Shown here: positions 42,870 to 51,247 of the stretch, piece after piece
How the letters are laid out: the number at the start of each line of letters is the position of its first letter
Numbering within the stretch: the first letter of the stretch is position 1
Assembly: GCF_039912695.1 (NCBI RefSeq)
Contig: NZ_JBDSPJ010000023.1
Location: 124,001 to 188,000 of the forward strand
Direction of reading: 5' to 3'
Length of the DNA: 64,000 bases
From: Pseudolysinimonas_A sp039912695
GTDB taxonomy: Bacteria > Actinomycetota > Actinomycetes > Actinomycetales > Microbacteriaceae
Position numbers and translations under genes: made by a program
The notes under the pieces: generated by a model
The model's input: only the letters and a program-made list of their open reading frames with translations
What the model was told of the DNA's origin: nothing
The model's database searches: none

Positions 42870-43523
42870 GTGAATGCCGTAGAAATATCAGACACCGATC
42901 GCCCCGACCCGTCGGTCACCGATGCGATCCGGGCGGCCATCGTCAGCGGCGAGTTCGCGCCGAACCAACGCCTGATTGAGGCGGATCTCACGGGCAGCCT
43001 CGGAGCCAGCCGCACTTCGATCCGTTCCGCTCTCTTCGAGCTCGCTACCGAGGGACTCGTCGACCGGCTCCCGAATCGTGGCGCCCGAGTTCGCTCGGTT
43101 TCGCTGGACGAGGCGGTCGAAATCCTCGAGGTGCGCATCGCGGTGGAGGGACTGTGCGCGGCCAAGGCCGCCGAGCGCATTACCGACGGCGAAGTGGATG
43201 AACTGCGGCTGCTGCGTGCGGCACTCATCGAGTCAGTGAGCGCCGGCGATCTTCTGGAATATTCCCGCCTGCACCAGAACCTCGACCGTCGCATCCGGGA
43301 GATCAGCGCCCAGGCGACAGCGGTCGGCATCATCGAGCGTCTCCGCGCGCAGAGCGTGCGCCACCAGTTCCGGCTTTCGTTTCAAGCCGGGCGGGCACGG
43401 GTCTCAGTCAACGAGCACGTCGCCATCATCGACGCACTCATCGACCGGGATCCGGTCGCCGCTCAGGCCGCGACCCGCGAACACCTGATGAGTGTCATCG
43501 AGGCGTTGCGCAGCCTGACCTAA
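42870..43523 (+). CDS. GntR-family (FCD) transcriptional regulator
   Basis: A 217-residue regulator: winged-helix domain (residues about 15-75; IEADLTGSLGASRTSIRSAL and LPNRGARVRSV) and an FCD ligand-binding domain (about 80-210) with metal/acid-binding positions in LLEYSRLHQNLDRRIRE and VNEHVAIIDAL. It likely represses the aromatic genes until an aromatic acid binds. It starts at a GTG after AAGGGAGG. Both putative operators are in divergent promoter regions of the cluster. Confidence 0.9.
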   Translation: MNAVEISDTDRPDPSVTDAIRAAIVSGEFAPNQRLIEADLTGSLGASRTSIRSALFELATEGLVDRLPNRGARVRSVSLDEAVEILEVRIAVEGLCAAKAAERITDGEVDELRLLRAALIESVSAGDLLEYSRLHQNLDRRIREISAQATAVGIIERLRAQSVRHQFRLSFQAGRARVSVNEHVAIIDALIDRDPVAAQAATREHLMSVIEALRSLT

Positions 43524-43542
43524 CGCCCGGCTACTCGATCGG

Positions 43543-44499
43543 CTACTCGCCCACCGGTGGGGTGCCGTGGCTGTGGAACGTGGAGATCGTCTTCATCCCC
43601 CACGCCTGACCCTTCGCGCGCTCGGCTTCGCTCCACTCGATCGTGCGCCAGTCCGGTGCGAGCATGAGCCGCGCACCAGCGTTGGCGAACTCGATCCGGT
43701 TGCCGCCGGGTTCGTAGACGTAGAGGAAGAAGGTCTGCTGGATCGCGTGCTTGTGCGGGCCAGACTCGATGTGGATGCCGTTCTCGAGAAAGATGTCGGC
43801 CCCCTTCAAGATGTCTTCTCGGGTGTCGGTCGCGAACGCGATGTGGTGCAAGCGCCCCGTGCTGCCGGTGTTATCGGCTGAGTAGACCAGGTCGTAGGAC
43901 TTGTTCGTGAAGTGGAACCACTGGGCCGAGATCTCGCCGGAGTCGAGCCGGATCTGCTCGGTCGGTTCCCCGCCTAGGGCCTGTTCGATGAACACGCCGT
44001 TCTCCTCGACATCCTTCGCGAGATAGTTCACGTGATCGAGTCGGCGGGCGTTGATGCCGAATCCGGGGAAGCGGTCCGCCTGGTTCTTCAAGGCGGGACC
44101 CTCGCCCTCAGGCGCCGTGAACCATTCGGTGTCGTAGTAGATCTCCATGGGGTGGCCATCGGGATCGGTGAAGGCGTAACTGCGGCCCACGCCCTGCTCG
44201 CCGTCTTTCCAGCCGACTCCGCGGCCGGCATCCTCGATGGCCCGAACCCGCCTCTCGAGCGCCTCGGGGCTTGCCGCCCTGAGCGCGACTCGACCGACGC
44301 CCGACGCGGGGGCGGCGGTGAGTTTCAGGGTGTAGCGCTCGTAGTCATCCCAGGCGTGCAGGAACACCGAGTCCCCGTCGGCGGCGACTTCGCGCATTCC
44401 GAGCAGTCGGGTGAAGAACCATCTGCTCTTCTCGAACTCAGAGGTCAGTAGCTCGACGTGTCCGAGGTGGGCGATATCGCCGAAGGCCGGTGTTCTCAT
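43543..44499 (-). CDS. Type I (VOC) extradiol ring-cleavage dioxygenase
   Basis: A 318-residue two-domain vicinal-oxygen-chelate protein like homoprotocatechuate/catechol 2,3-dioxygenases. Iron ligands are H156 (RRLDHVNYL), H219 (GRLHHIAFATD) and E270 (GGNRIEFAN). The C-terminal segment with FFLYVYEPGGNRIEF is typical. It should open an ortho-diol ring proximally or distally with O2. It is the last gene of the aromatic operon, 23 bp after the tautomerase gene, so its substrate is probably gallate-like or protocatechuate-like. Gallate dioxygenases known to me are type II enzymes of a different fold. Confidence 0.88.
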   Translation of the reverse strand: MRTPAFGDIAHLGHVELLTSEFEKSRWFFTRLLGMREVAADGDSVFLHAWDDYERYTLKLTAAPASGVGRVALRAASPEALERRVRAIEDAGRGVGWKDGEQGVGRSYAFTDPDGHPMEIYYDTEWFTAPEGEGPALKNQADRFPGFGINARRLDHVNYLAKDVEENGVFIEQALGGEPTEQIRLDSGEISAQWFHFTNKSYDLVYSADNTGSTGRLHHIAFATDTREDILKGADIFLENGIHIESGPHKHAIQQTFFLYVYEPGGNRIEFANAGARLMLAPDWRTIEWSEAERAKGQAWGMKTISTFHSHGTPPVGE

Positions 44500-44522
44500 G
44501 ATGAATCCTGTCTGTGAAAGAG

Positions 44523-45602
44523 TCAGATCGGTCGGGGAAAGACGACGCCGTCGAAAAGCTTTCGGGCGGTGCGGACGTTGCCCGACGCGATGACCTGGGT
44601 GCCATCCATGTCGATCACGACATCAAGGTGACCGGTCGGATGTTCGATGCGGAACTGACCGCCGGGAGCCGGGAGTCGAGCGAAGTCGTACCCCACCGCC
44701 CCCGGAATCGAAACTCCGGCGGCGACGGTGAGAGCTCCCAGAACGCCGATTGAGGTGTGCACCTTTACGGGCAGGAAGCTGCGGGTGGCGATGACGCCAT
44801 CCTCGCGCGGGGGCGAGAGCAGAACCACCTTCGGAACCGTCGCCTTCGACACATCGCCCATCCCCATGGCGGCTGCGGCGGCGGTACGGATGGCGTGCAG
44901 TCGCTCGTTGAGGGCCACGTCGGCTTCGAGCTGATCCGGTGACTCGGCTCCGGTGAGGCCCAGGTCGGCGGCGGCGATGAGGACTGTCGGCATCCCGTTG
45001 TCAACGCACGTGACGGCGACGCCCTCGAACGTGTCGTGCACGTTGCCGGTCGGCAGCAATGACCCGGTCGACGACCCCGCCGTATCGGCGAAGTCGATCC
45101 GCACGGCGGCGGCCGTCCCGGGTACCCCGTCGATCGAGGTGTCTCCGCGGTAGTCGGGTGACCCGCCGGGCGTTGGGAAGGTCGCGGCCGCGATCGAACC
45201 CGAGTTCACCATTCGGATGCGCACGGTCGTGGAGTCGCCGCGCGCCGCCACGAGGCCTCGCTCGACGGCGAACGGCCCGACCCCGGCCAGGATGTTGCCG
45301 CAGTTCTGGCGGTCGGTCACGATCGGCTCATTGACGAGCACCTGAAGAAAGAGGTAGTCGACGTCGGTCGACGGGTCGGTGGATCTCGAGACGATCGCGA
45401 CCTTGCTGGTGAGTGGATCGGCGCCGCCGATTCCGTCGATCTGGCGCGGATCGGGGCTCCCCATGATCGCCAGCAACAGTCGGTCGCGCTCGGCGACATC
45501 CGCGGGAAGGTCTTCAGCCAGGAAGTAGGCCCCCTTCGAGGTCCCACCGCGCATCATCATGCAGCGGATGCCGTCAGAACCGATGCCCTCAGAACTAGGC
45601 AT
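44523..45602 (-). CDS. PrpF-family isomerase, likely 4-oxalomesaconate tautomerase
   Basis: A 359-residue PrpF/GalD-like protein. Residues 13-25 (RCMMMRGGTSKGA) and C101 in DRQNCGNILAGVGPFAV are the diaminopimelate-epimerase-like active-site features of the family. By context the probable substrate is 4-oxalomesaconate, made after aromatic ring cleavage. It overlaps the aldolase gene by 8 bp. Alternative roles (aconitate isomerase) are less consistent with its neighbours. Function is by family and position. Confidence 0.87.
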   Translation of the reverse strand: MPSSEGIGSDGIRCMMMRGGTSKGAYFLAEDLPADVAERDRLLLAIMGSPDPRQIDGIGGADPLTSKVAIVSRSTDPSTDVDYLFLQVLVNEPIVTDRQNCGNILAGVGPFAVERGLVAARGDSTTVRIRMVNSGSIAAATFPTPGGSPDYRGDTSIDGVPGTAAAVRIDFADTAGSSTGSLLPTGNVHDTFEGVAVTCVDNGMPTVLIAAADLGLTGAESPDQLEADVALNERLHAIRTAAAAAMGMGDVSKATVPKVVLLSPPREDGVIATRSFLPVKVHTSIGVLGALTVAAGVSIPGAVGYDFARLPAPGGQFRIEHPTGHLDVVIDMDGTQVIASGNVRTARKLFDGVVFPRPI

Positions 45603-46284
45603 TGGACGCCTTCACGTACTCGACACCAAGGTCGGCGAGCACCCCGCGAAGGTTGTTGCGATCGAGGCTGAGCTCGCCGTTCTGGTAGGCAAGGCGGGAT
45701 TCGGCCTCTTTGAGAGTGCGGGCCTCGGATGCCGCGATCGCACCCTCGACGGTTTCGCGCGGAATACACAGCACGCCATCGTCGTCAGCAACGATCGCAT
45801 CGCCCGGATGGACGACGACGCCGCCGACCAGGATCGGGATGTTGACGGAACCCGCTGTCGCTTTCACGGTGCCCTGCGCGTTCTGCGCACCCGCCCAGAC
45901 CGGAAATCCCAGTTCGCGCAGCTCGGCAACGTCGCGGACACCGCCTGTGGTCACCAGGCCGCGTACTCCCCGATGCCGCAGTGCGGTGGCGAACAACTCA
46001 CCGAACGACCCGTCGAGTGACGGCGACACCGTCGTGACGACGAGCACATCACCGGGGCGGCACTGCTCGACCGCGGCGTGGATCATGAGATTGTCACCCG
46101 GCCAACTCAGCACGGTGACGGCTGCGCCGGCGATGCGGGCGCCATCCTGAATCGGGCGCAGGCCGGTGCCGACCAGTCCCGTGCGACCGATCGCCTCGTG
46201 AACGGTGGCGACACCGAACGTCGCGAGCGCGTCGAGCTGGTCGAGGGGCGTGCGCGGTGGGTCGGTGACGACGACAGTTCTCAT
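45595..46284 (-). CDS. RraA-family aldolase, likely 4-carboxy-4-hydroxy-2-oxoadipate aldolase
   Basis: A 229-residue RraA/HMG aldolase-fold protein. The Mg2+-site motif is TTGGVRDVAELRELGFPVWA, with GDVLVVTTVSPSLDGSFGELF upstream. It likely cleaves 4-carboxy-4-hydroxy-2-oxoadipate into pyruvate and oxaloacetate. The ATG overlaps the hydratase stop (ATGA), so it is translationally coupled to that gene. RraA-type proteins can also be RNase E inhibitors, but the company it keeps points to the aldolase. Confidence 0.9.
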   Translation of the reverse strand: MRTVVVTDPPRTPLDQLDALATFGVATVHEAIGRTGLVGTGLRPIQDGARIAGAAVTVLSWPGDNLMIHAAVEQCRPGDVLVVTTVSPSLDGSFGELFATALRHRGVRGLVTTGGVRDVAELRELGFPVWAGAQNAQGTVKATAGSVNIPILVGGVVVHPGDAIVADDDGVLCIPRETVEGAIAASEARTLKEAESRLAYQNGELSLDRNNLRGVLADLGVEYVKASNA

Positions 46285-47018
46285 TCCAAGACATCCGTCA
46301 CTTGCGGGTAGTACCGCATGAACGCTTCGCCCTTGGTGTCCGAGGACAACCCGAGGTTCGGGCCGGCGTTTCGGCGAACCTGCACTCCGCGGCGCACCGC
46401 GAGGTCGCTGTAGTAGTCCCACATGTGCTGCTGGGCGGGGAGGCAGCGCATGGCCGCCTCCTTGGCTGGGAATGCCGCGGTGATGTCGAGAAGCACGTTC
46501 GGCTTGAAGTCGCTTTGCTCGGGCTGGTGCGGCTCGAAGAAGAACACCGGGGGCGCACCGAGCGGCTCACCGGGCCCCGGATAGCCGATCGCCTGCGCCA
46601 GGATTCTGGCCTGAATGGCCATCCGGGCGGCGGCTGGGTGGTCGCCGTTGTACGGGTCAGACAGTGGATGCGTCAGCACGACCGTCGGAACGATCCGCCG
46701 ATAGACCTCGACCAGGCGATCCGTGAGTTCCGCGGATTCCAGCAGGGGGTAGTCGCCTGCATCGAGAAACTCGATCTCGGCGCCGAGCGCTGCCGCTGCC
46801 GCTTCGGCCTCGGCGCGCCGCATCCCTTTGATCTCGTCGAGGGTCTTGCCGGCCAGCCACTGACTTGCGGACTCGCCGCGCTCGCCGTACGTGAGGCAGA
46901 CGATCACGGCTCGGTCGCCGCGCTGGGTGGCGGATGCGATCGCCCCCGCCGCTCGCCAGACGAAGTCGCCCGCGTGGGCGCTCACCACGAGCATGGTCCC
47001 CGTGCCAGCTGCGCTCAT
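46281..47018 (-). CDS. PIG-L-family hydratase, likely 4-oxalomesaconate hydratase (GalB-like)
   Basis: A 245-residue PIG-L/LmbE fold protein. The zinc-site motif AHPDDE is here SAHAGDFVWRAAGAI, the variant I associate with GalB rather than deacetylases, with further ligands near LTHPLSDPYNGDHPAA. It is first of the four-gene operon. It should hydrate the enol 4-oxalomesaconate. The ATG at 47018 has GGGAGCAG upstream; the in-frame extension to 47114 would swallow the operator region. Confidence 0.88.
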   Translation of the reverse strand: MSAAGTGTMLVVSAHAGDFVWRAAGAIASATQRGDRAVIVCLTYGERGESASQWLAGKTLDEIKGMRRAEAEAAAAALGAEIEFLDAGDYPLLESAELTDRLVEVYRRIVPTVVLTHPLSDPYNGDHPAAARMAIQARILAQAIGYPGPGEPLGAPPVFFFEPHQPEQSDFKPNVLLDITAAFPAKEAAMRCLPAQQHMWDYYSDLAVRRGVQVRRNAGPNLGLSSDTKGEAFMRYYPQVTDVLE

Positions 47019-47081
47019 CGTCTGCTCCCTTGGTTGTCCTGACTCGGTCACAGCAAACCACGCCCGACGATCATCGGCAAG

Positions 47082-47093
47082 ATTGTCTGCAAT
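47082..47093. promoter_or_regulatory. GntR-type operator palindrome, site 2
   Basis: ATTGTCTGCAAT, one base off ATTGTCTACAAT, the reverse complement of site 1. It lies in the divergent promoter region between the hydratase gene and the LigM-like gene, so binding here could control both transcription units. Confidence 0.72.
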
Positions 47094-47182
47094 GTTGTTG
47101 ACGACTTCTGTCACGCGGCGGTAGCGTCCGGTGTATCAACTCGCTATCGAGATAGTGATTGCCAGCAGAAAGCGCGAGACAC

Positions 47183-48583
47183 ATGGCCCCGAAAAACCTT
47201 CAGGAAGTCCTGGATGCCGCAGGCAACACCGTCGAGCTGCTGCGCAATTCGCAGCTCGGCACCTACATCTACCCGGTTGTGCCGGCGGAGTTCACCAACT
47301 GGCGACGCGAACAGCGGGCCTGGCGCGAGACAGCCGTGCTGTACGACCAGTCGCATCACATGGACAACCTCTTCATTAAGGGCAAAGACGCCCTGCGGCT
47401 GATCTCCGAACTCGGCATCAACTCGTTCGCGAACTTCCCGGTAAACATCGCGAAGCAGTTCGTCCCGGTCGCGTCGAATGGCGGCGTGGTCGGTGACGGC
47501 ATCCTGTTCCACGAAGCCGACGACGAGTACGTCTACGTCGGTCGTGCTCCGGTCGCAAACTGGCTTCAGTTCCACGGGTCGACGGGTGGTTACGACGTCG
47601 AAATGGTCGTCGATCGGCGCTCACCGTCGCGCCCCTACGGCAAGGCCGTCAGCCGCAAATACTGGCGCTACCAGATCCAGGGGCCGAACGCCTGGCCGAT
47701 CATCGAGAAGCTGCAGGGTTCATCGGTCGAACAGGTGAAGTTCTTCCACATGGGATTCCTCACCATTGACGGCACCCAGGTGCACACTCTGCGTCACGGC
47801 ATGGCCGGCGCACCGGGGCTTGAACTCTGGGGTCCCTACGAAGACGCCGAGCGGATTCGGAACGCGATCCTGGAGGCGGGGCGCGAGTTCGGCATCGAGG
47901 CGGTCGGGTCGCGCGCCTACTCGTCGAACACGCTGGAATCCGGATGGATCCCGTCGCCACTCCCGTCGATCTACACCGGCGACGCCGAGCGGGCTTACCG
48001 GGAATGGCTCCCCGCTGACAGTTATGAAGCAACGAACGCGCTGGCGGGTTCGTTTGAGTCGGACAACATCGAGGACTACTACCTCAACCCGTGGGAGCTC
48101 GGGTACGGCTCGTTCGTCAAGTTCGACCACGATTTCATCGGTCGCGAGGCTCTCGAGAAGATCGTTCCCGAGCAGCAGCGCAAGAAGGTGACGCTCGCCT
48201 GGAACCGCGAAGACCTGGGCGAGATCATGACGTCGGTTCTCGACGACGAGTCGGACTCAGCGCAATTCTTCGACCTGCCGAACGCGAACTACGGCTCATC
48301 GAACTTCGACTCCGTGGTCGACGCCGACGGCACCGTCGTCGGTGCATCCCTCTTCACCGGCTACAGCGCGAACGAGCGTCGCGGTCTTTCGCTCGCGACC
48401 ATCGATCCGAAGATCGAACTCGGCACCGAGTTGCGCGTGCTGTGGGGCGAGAGCCCGAACAGCAAGAAGACCACGGTGCAGCCGCACACGCAGCGCGCGG
48501 TCCGCGTGGTGGTGAGCCCGGCCCCGTACGCCGTGACGGCTCGCACCGAGTACCACGGTGGGTGGCGCTCGACGGGGAGTTGA
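47183..48583 (+). CDS. Tetrahydrofolate-dependent O-demethylase (LigM/DesA-type)
   Basis: A 466-residue glycine-cleavage-T/aminomethyltransferase-fold protein, the length of LigM and DesA. Characteristic segments are LYDQSHHMDNLFIKGKDALRL at the start, FVPVASNGGVVGDGILFHE and LGYGSFVKFDHDFIGREAL. It transfers a methyl group from a methoxy aromatic acid such as vanillate, 3-O-methylgallate or syringate to tetrahydrofolate. It diverges from the ring-cleavage operon, and its product would feed that pathway. No methylene-THF recycling gene is in view. The ribosome-binding site is weak. Confidence 0.9.
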   Translation: MAPKNLQEVLDAAGNTVELLRNSQLGTYIYPVVPAEFTNWRREQRAWRETAVLYDQSHHMDNLFIKGKDALRLISELGINSFANFPVNIAKQFVPVASNGGVVGDGILFHEADDEYVYVGRAPVANWLQFHGSTGGYDVEMVVDRRSPSRPYGKAVSRKYWRYQIQGPNAWPIIEKLQGSSVEQVKFFHMGFLTIDGTQVHTLRHGMAGAPGLELWGPYEDAERIRNAILEAGREFGIEAVGSRAYSSNTLESGWIPSPLPSIYTGDAERAYREWLPADSYEATNALAGSFESDNIEDYYLNPWELGYGSFVKFDHDFIGREALEKIVPEQQRKKVTLAWNREDLGEIMTSVLDDESDSAQFFDLPNANYGSSNFDSVVDADGTVVGASLFTGYSANERRGLSLATIDPKIELGTELRVLWGESPNSKKTTVQPHTQRAVRVVVSPAPYAVTARTEYHGGWRSTGS

Positions 48584-48634
48584 GTTGTACGGGACCGTCG
48601 GGATCGAGGAGCCGCGCCTAGAATCGTGCGGTCA

Positions 48635-48709
48635 GCCTCTGTAGCTCAATGGAAGAGCAGTTCCGTCCTAAGGAAACGGTTGGGAGTTCGAGTCTCTCCA
48701 GGGGCACCA
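48635..48709 (+). tRNA. tRNA-Arg (anticodon CCU)
   Basis: Acceptor GCCTCTG/CAGGGGC (one G-T pair), D arm GCTC-GAGC, anticodon stem GTTCC/GGAAA with loop GTCCTAA (anticodon CCT), T arm GGGAG-TTCGAGT-CTCTC, discriminator A, and an encoded CCA (48707-48709). The top pair of the anticodon stem is G-A and position 32 is G, both unusual. It would read AGG codons, rare in such GC-rich genomes. Confidence 0.87.
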
Positions 48710-48872
48710 AATGTCGCGCGTGTCGTTCGACAACCGCGCCGAGGCCCAGCCCGCCGCGAGCCGCTTCCGTACCCAGGACAGAAGGGTGACCTTGGGGACG
48801 CGACGCGCGCGGGTCGTTGGGAATAACTTTGCGCCAGCGGGCCGCGGAGTGACAGTGAGTTAGAGACGGGAA
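48710..48872. other. Non-coding spacer downstream of tRNA-Arg
   Basis: I see no gene, tRNA or conserved motif in this spacer. It contains a run of CG-alternating bases (gacgcgacgcgcgcggg) and a patch of AT-rich sequence, GGGAATAACTTTG, but nothing I can assign. Confidence 0.5.
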
Positions 48873-48912
48873 GGGGCTGCCGTGCTGAGAGAGCTCTCAG
48901 AACGGCAGCCCC
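48873..48912 (-). terminator. Large palindromic terminator of the MFS gene
   Basis: Arms 48873-48883 and 48902-48912 (ggggctgccgt/acggcagcccc) pair perfectly over 11 bp, and inside them CTGAGAG and CTCTCAG form a second stem. It lies 23 bp beyond the MFS stop on the minus strand. The absence of a U-run makes termination plausible but not certain. Confidence 0.7.
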
Positions 48913-48935
48913 GAAGATCGCCTGGGGGAGACGGT

Positions 48936-50453
48936 TTAGTGCACGACGACCGGCTCGGCATCCTTCACGCTGTCGGCGGCCGCGTGACCCGAGGTGAGTG
49001 AGACACCCTGTCCGCGCCGGCGGAACAGCAGGGCGGTGATGACGGCGCCCCCCGCGAAGATCGCGGCATCCCACCAGTACGCGGCGGCATATGACGTCAC
49101 GGCGGCCTGCGCCACGACGAGGTCGCTCGGCGGAAGGTGATTGGCGACGTAGTCAGTTGCGACGGTGGCCGCGATCGTGTTGAGCAATGCGGTGCCGACC
49201 GATCCGCCGACCTGCTGGCTGGTGTTCACCATCGCCGAGGAGACGCCGGCGAACTGGCGGTCGACGCCCAGGGTGGCAGTCTGCATCGCGGCGGGCATGA
49301 TCGTGCCCATCGTGAGGCCGAGCACCATGAGGGCTGGCAGCACGTTCGCGGCGTAGCTGCTGTCGAGGTCAAGGCGCGTGAGCAGCAGCATCCCGACGAC
49401 GCCGAAGGCCATCCCGAACGGCACCATGATCTTCGGGCCGAGGCGGGGGAGCAGGAAGTTGGTCGAGATCTGTGCCGCGAGCACGAGCATCCCGATCATC
49501 GGCAGGAACGCGAGACCGGTCTGGATCGGGCTGAAGCCCAGCGAGGTCTGCATGTAGTACGTCACGAACAGGAAGATGCCGAACATTCCGGCCCCGGCGA
49601 TCATGACGGCTATGAACGCCGCCCCGCGGTTGCGGTCGAGCACGACCGACAGGGGGAGCAGGGGATGCTTCGCCTGCGTCTGCCAGACGACGAACGCGAT
49701 CAAGAGGATGCCGGCCGCGACCAGAACGCCCCAGGTGAGTGGCGAATCCCAGCCCTCGGTGACGGCGTTCGAGAAGCCGTAGACGATGCCGAACAGCGCA
49801 CCCGAAATCAGGATGGTGCCCGGCACATCCAGGCGCGGGCGGGGTCCGGTGCGGAGGACGTTCGGTACGAACATCAGGGTGCCGACGACGGCGACGGCCG
49901 CGATGAAGACGTTGATGTAGAGGTTCCAGCGCCAGTCGAGTTGTTCGGTGAGAACGCCGCCGAGCAGAAGGCCGACCGCCCCGCCGGCGCCAGCGATGGC
50001 CCCGAAGACACCGAACGCACGCGCCCGCTCCTTGGGGACCGTGAAGGTCGTGGTGAGCACGGCGAGTGCCGTCGGCGCGAGCAGCGCGGCGAAGGCACCC
50101 TGCAGGGCGCGGGCCGCGATGAGCACCTCGAACGTGGGAGCGGCCCCGCCGAGAGCCGACGCGAGGGCGAAGCCGACGAGTCCGATCAGGAAGGTGCGCT
50201 TGCGACCGATCAGGTCGGAGACTCGACCGCCGAGAAGCAGGAGGCTGCCGAAGGCGAGGGAGTAGGCGGTGACGACCCACTGGCGGTCGCCATCCGAGAA
50301 GTGGAGTTCGCCCTGCGCGGAGGGCAGCGCGATGTTCACAACGGTCGCGTCAAGCACGACCATGAGCTGGGCGAGGCCGACCGCAACGAGGGTCAGCCAG
50401 CGCCGGGAGGAGACGGATGCCACGGTCGCGCCGGGCGTAGGAGTAGAAGACAT
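48936..50453 (-). CDS. MFS drug exporter, 14-helix DHA2 family
   Basis: A 505-residue exporter. Motif A-like GGRVSDLIGRKRTFLIGLV, motif C-like ALQGAFAALLAPTALAVLTT and the N-terminal helix with LMVVLDATVVNIALPSAQ (motif D1) mark the EmrB/QacA (DHA2) family. About 14 transmembrane helices. The ATG at 50453 is next to a 34-bp operator shared with the divergent TetR gene, so it is likely induced by the exported compound. The substrate spectrum cannot be read. Confidence 0.94.
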   Translation of the reverse strand: MSSTPTPGATVASVSSRRWLTLVAVGLAQLMVVLDATVVNIALPSAQGELHFSDGDRQWVVTAYSLAFGSLLLLGGRVSDLIGRKRTFLIGLVGFALASALGGAAPTFEVLIAARALQGAFAALLAPTALAVLTTTFTVPKERARAFGVFGAIAGAGGAVGLLLGGVLTEQLDWRWNLYINVFIAAVAVVGTLMFVPNVLRTGPRPRLDVPGTILISGALFGIVYGFSNAVTEGWDSPLTWGVLVAAGILLIAFVVWQTQAKHPLLPLSVVLDRNRGAAFIAVMIAGAGMFGIFLFVTYYMQTSLGFSPIQTGLAFLPMIGMLVLAAQISTNFLLPRLGPKIMVPFGMAFGVVGMLLLTRLDLDSSYAANVLPALMVLGLTMGTIMPAAMQTATLGVDRQFAGVSSAMVNTSQQVGGSVGTALLNTIAATVATDYVANHLPPSDLVVAQAAVTSYAAAYWWDAAIFAGGAVITALLFRRRGQGVSLTSGHAAADSVKDAEPVVVH

Positions 50454-50460
50454 GAGGGAG

Positions 50461-50494
50461 ACTATATACGAAACTCGCCAGTTTCGGATATAGT
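50461..50494. promoter_or_regulatory. 34-bp TetR-type operator
   Basis: ACTATATACGAAACT (50461-50475), a CGCC centre and AGTTTCGGATATAGT (50480-50494) form a nearly perfect 15-bp-arm palindrome with one mismatch. It starts 8 bp before the MFS start codon, so it would overlap the mRNA start. It is the obvious binding site of the divergently encoded TetR protein. Confidence 0.85.
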
Positions 50495-50575
50495 CAGTTC
50501 TTGAACGTTTCGGTACCGATTCGCCTCCGGCTGATCGTGCACCATGAGGTGAAGAAACATGAGGAGGAAGCCGCA

Positions 50576-51247
50576 ATGACGCTGCTCGGACTCACCACCG
50601 ACCCCGCCGAGTCGAACGCGCCCGTGCGCTCCGGCCGCAAGCGCGATCACAGTCGCGACCCTGAGATCCTCGCCGCCACCCTCGAGGTGCTGGCCGAGGA
50701 GGGCTACGACAGGATGACCGTCGACATGGTGGCCTCGCGCGCCAAAGCGGGCAAAGCGACGCTCTACCGTCGTTGGCCCTCGAAGGCCGAACTCGTCATC
50801 GATGCCGTCGCGTGCATGAAGGGCGCGAGCTTCGACCCCGAAAACCTTCCCGACACCGGATCACTGCGCGGTGACCTGGTCGCGATGATCAAGACTCCGA
50901 CGATGGAAGATGGCGAGCGGAAGCTGCAGATCATGGCGGGAATCGTCTCGATGATCTCTCGGTCGCCAGAACTCGCGCTCGTTGCTCATCAGGCGTTTGT
51001 CGAGCCTCGCGCCGCCGTCACTCGCTTCTTCATCCAGCGTGCTGTCGAGCGAGGCGAGGTGTCGGCCGAGCACGATCTCGAGACGGTGGCGATCGTCGCC
51101 CCCGCAATGACCGCCTATCGCGTGCTCATGCTGCGGCAACCGGTGACGCGCGACTTCATGATCTCTGTGATTGACGATGTGATCCTTCCCGCACTCGGTC
51201 TCGAGCAGATGCACCAGGCCGTGGGGCGTGACAAGCTTTCGTCATGA
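50576..51247 (+). CDS. TetR-family repressor of the MFS exporter
   Basis: A 223-residue repressor: HTH domain around residues 25-70 (ILAATLEVLAEEGYDRMTVDM and AKAGKATLYRRWPSKAELVI) and a TetR_C_16-like ligand domain. The start has GAGGAGGAAG upstream. It is divergent from the MFS gene across the palindrome and probably controls both. Its stop overlaps the ATG of the following small gene (ATGA). Confidence 0.93.
   Translation: MTLLGLTTDPAESNAPVRSGRKRDHSRDPEILAATLEVLAEEGYDRMTVDMVASRAKAGKATLYRRWPSKAELVIDAVACMKGASFDPENLPDTGSLRGDLVAMIKTPTMEDGERKLQIMAGIVSMISRSPELALVAHQAFVEPRAAVTRFFIQRAVERGEVSAEHDLETVAIVAPAMTAYRVLMLRQPVTRDFMISVIDDVILPALGLEQMHQAVGRDKLSS

Noticed and set aside
48710..48872. A short ORF running through tRNA-Arg into the spacer
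   Set aside because: It overlaps the tRNA, lacks a ribosome-binding site and matches no family.
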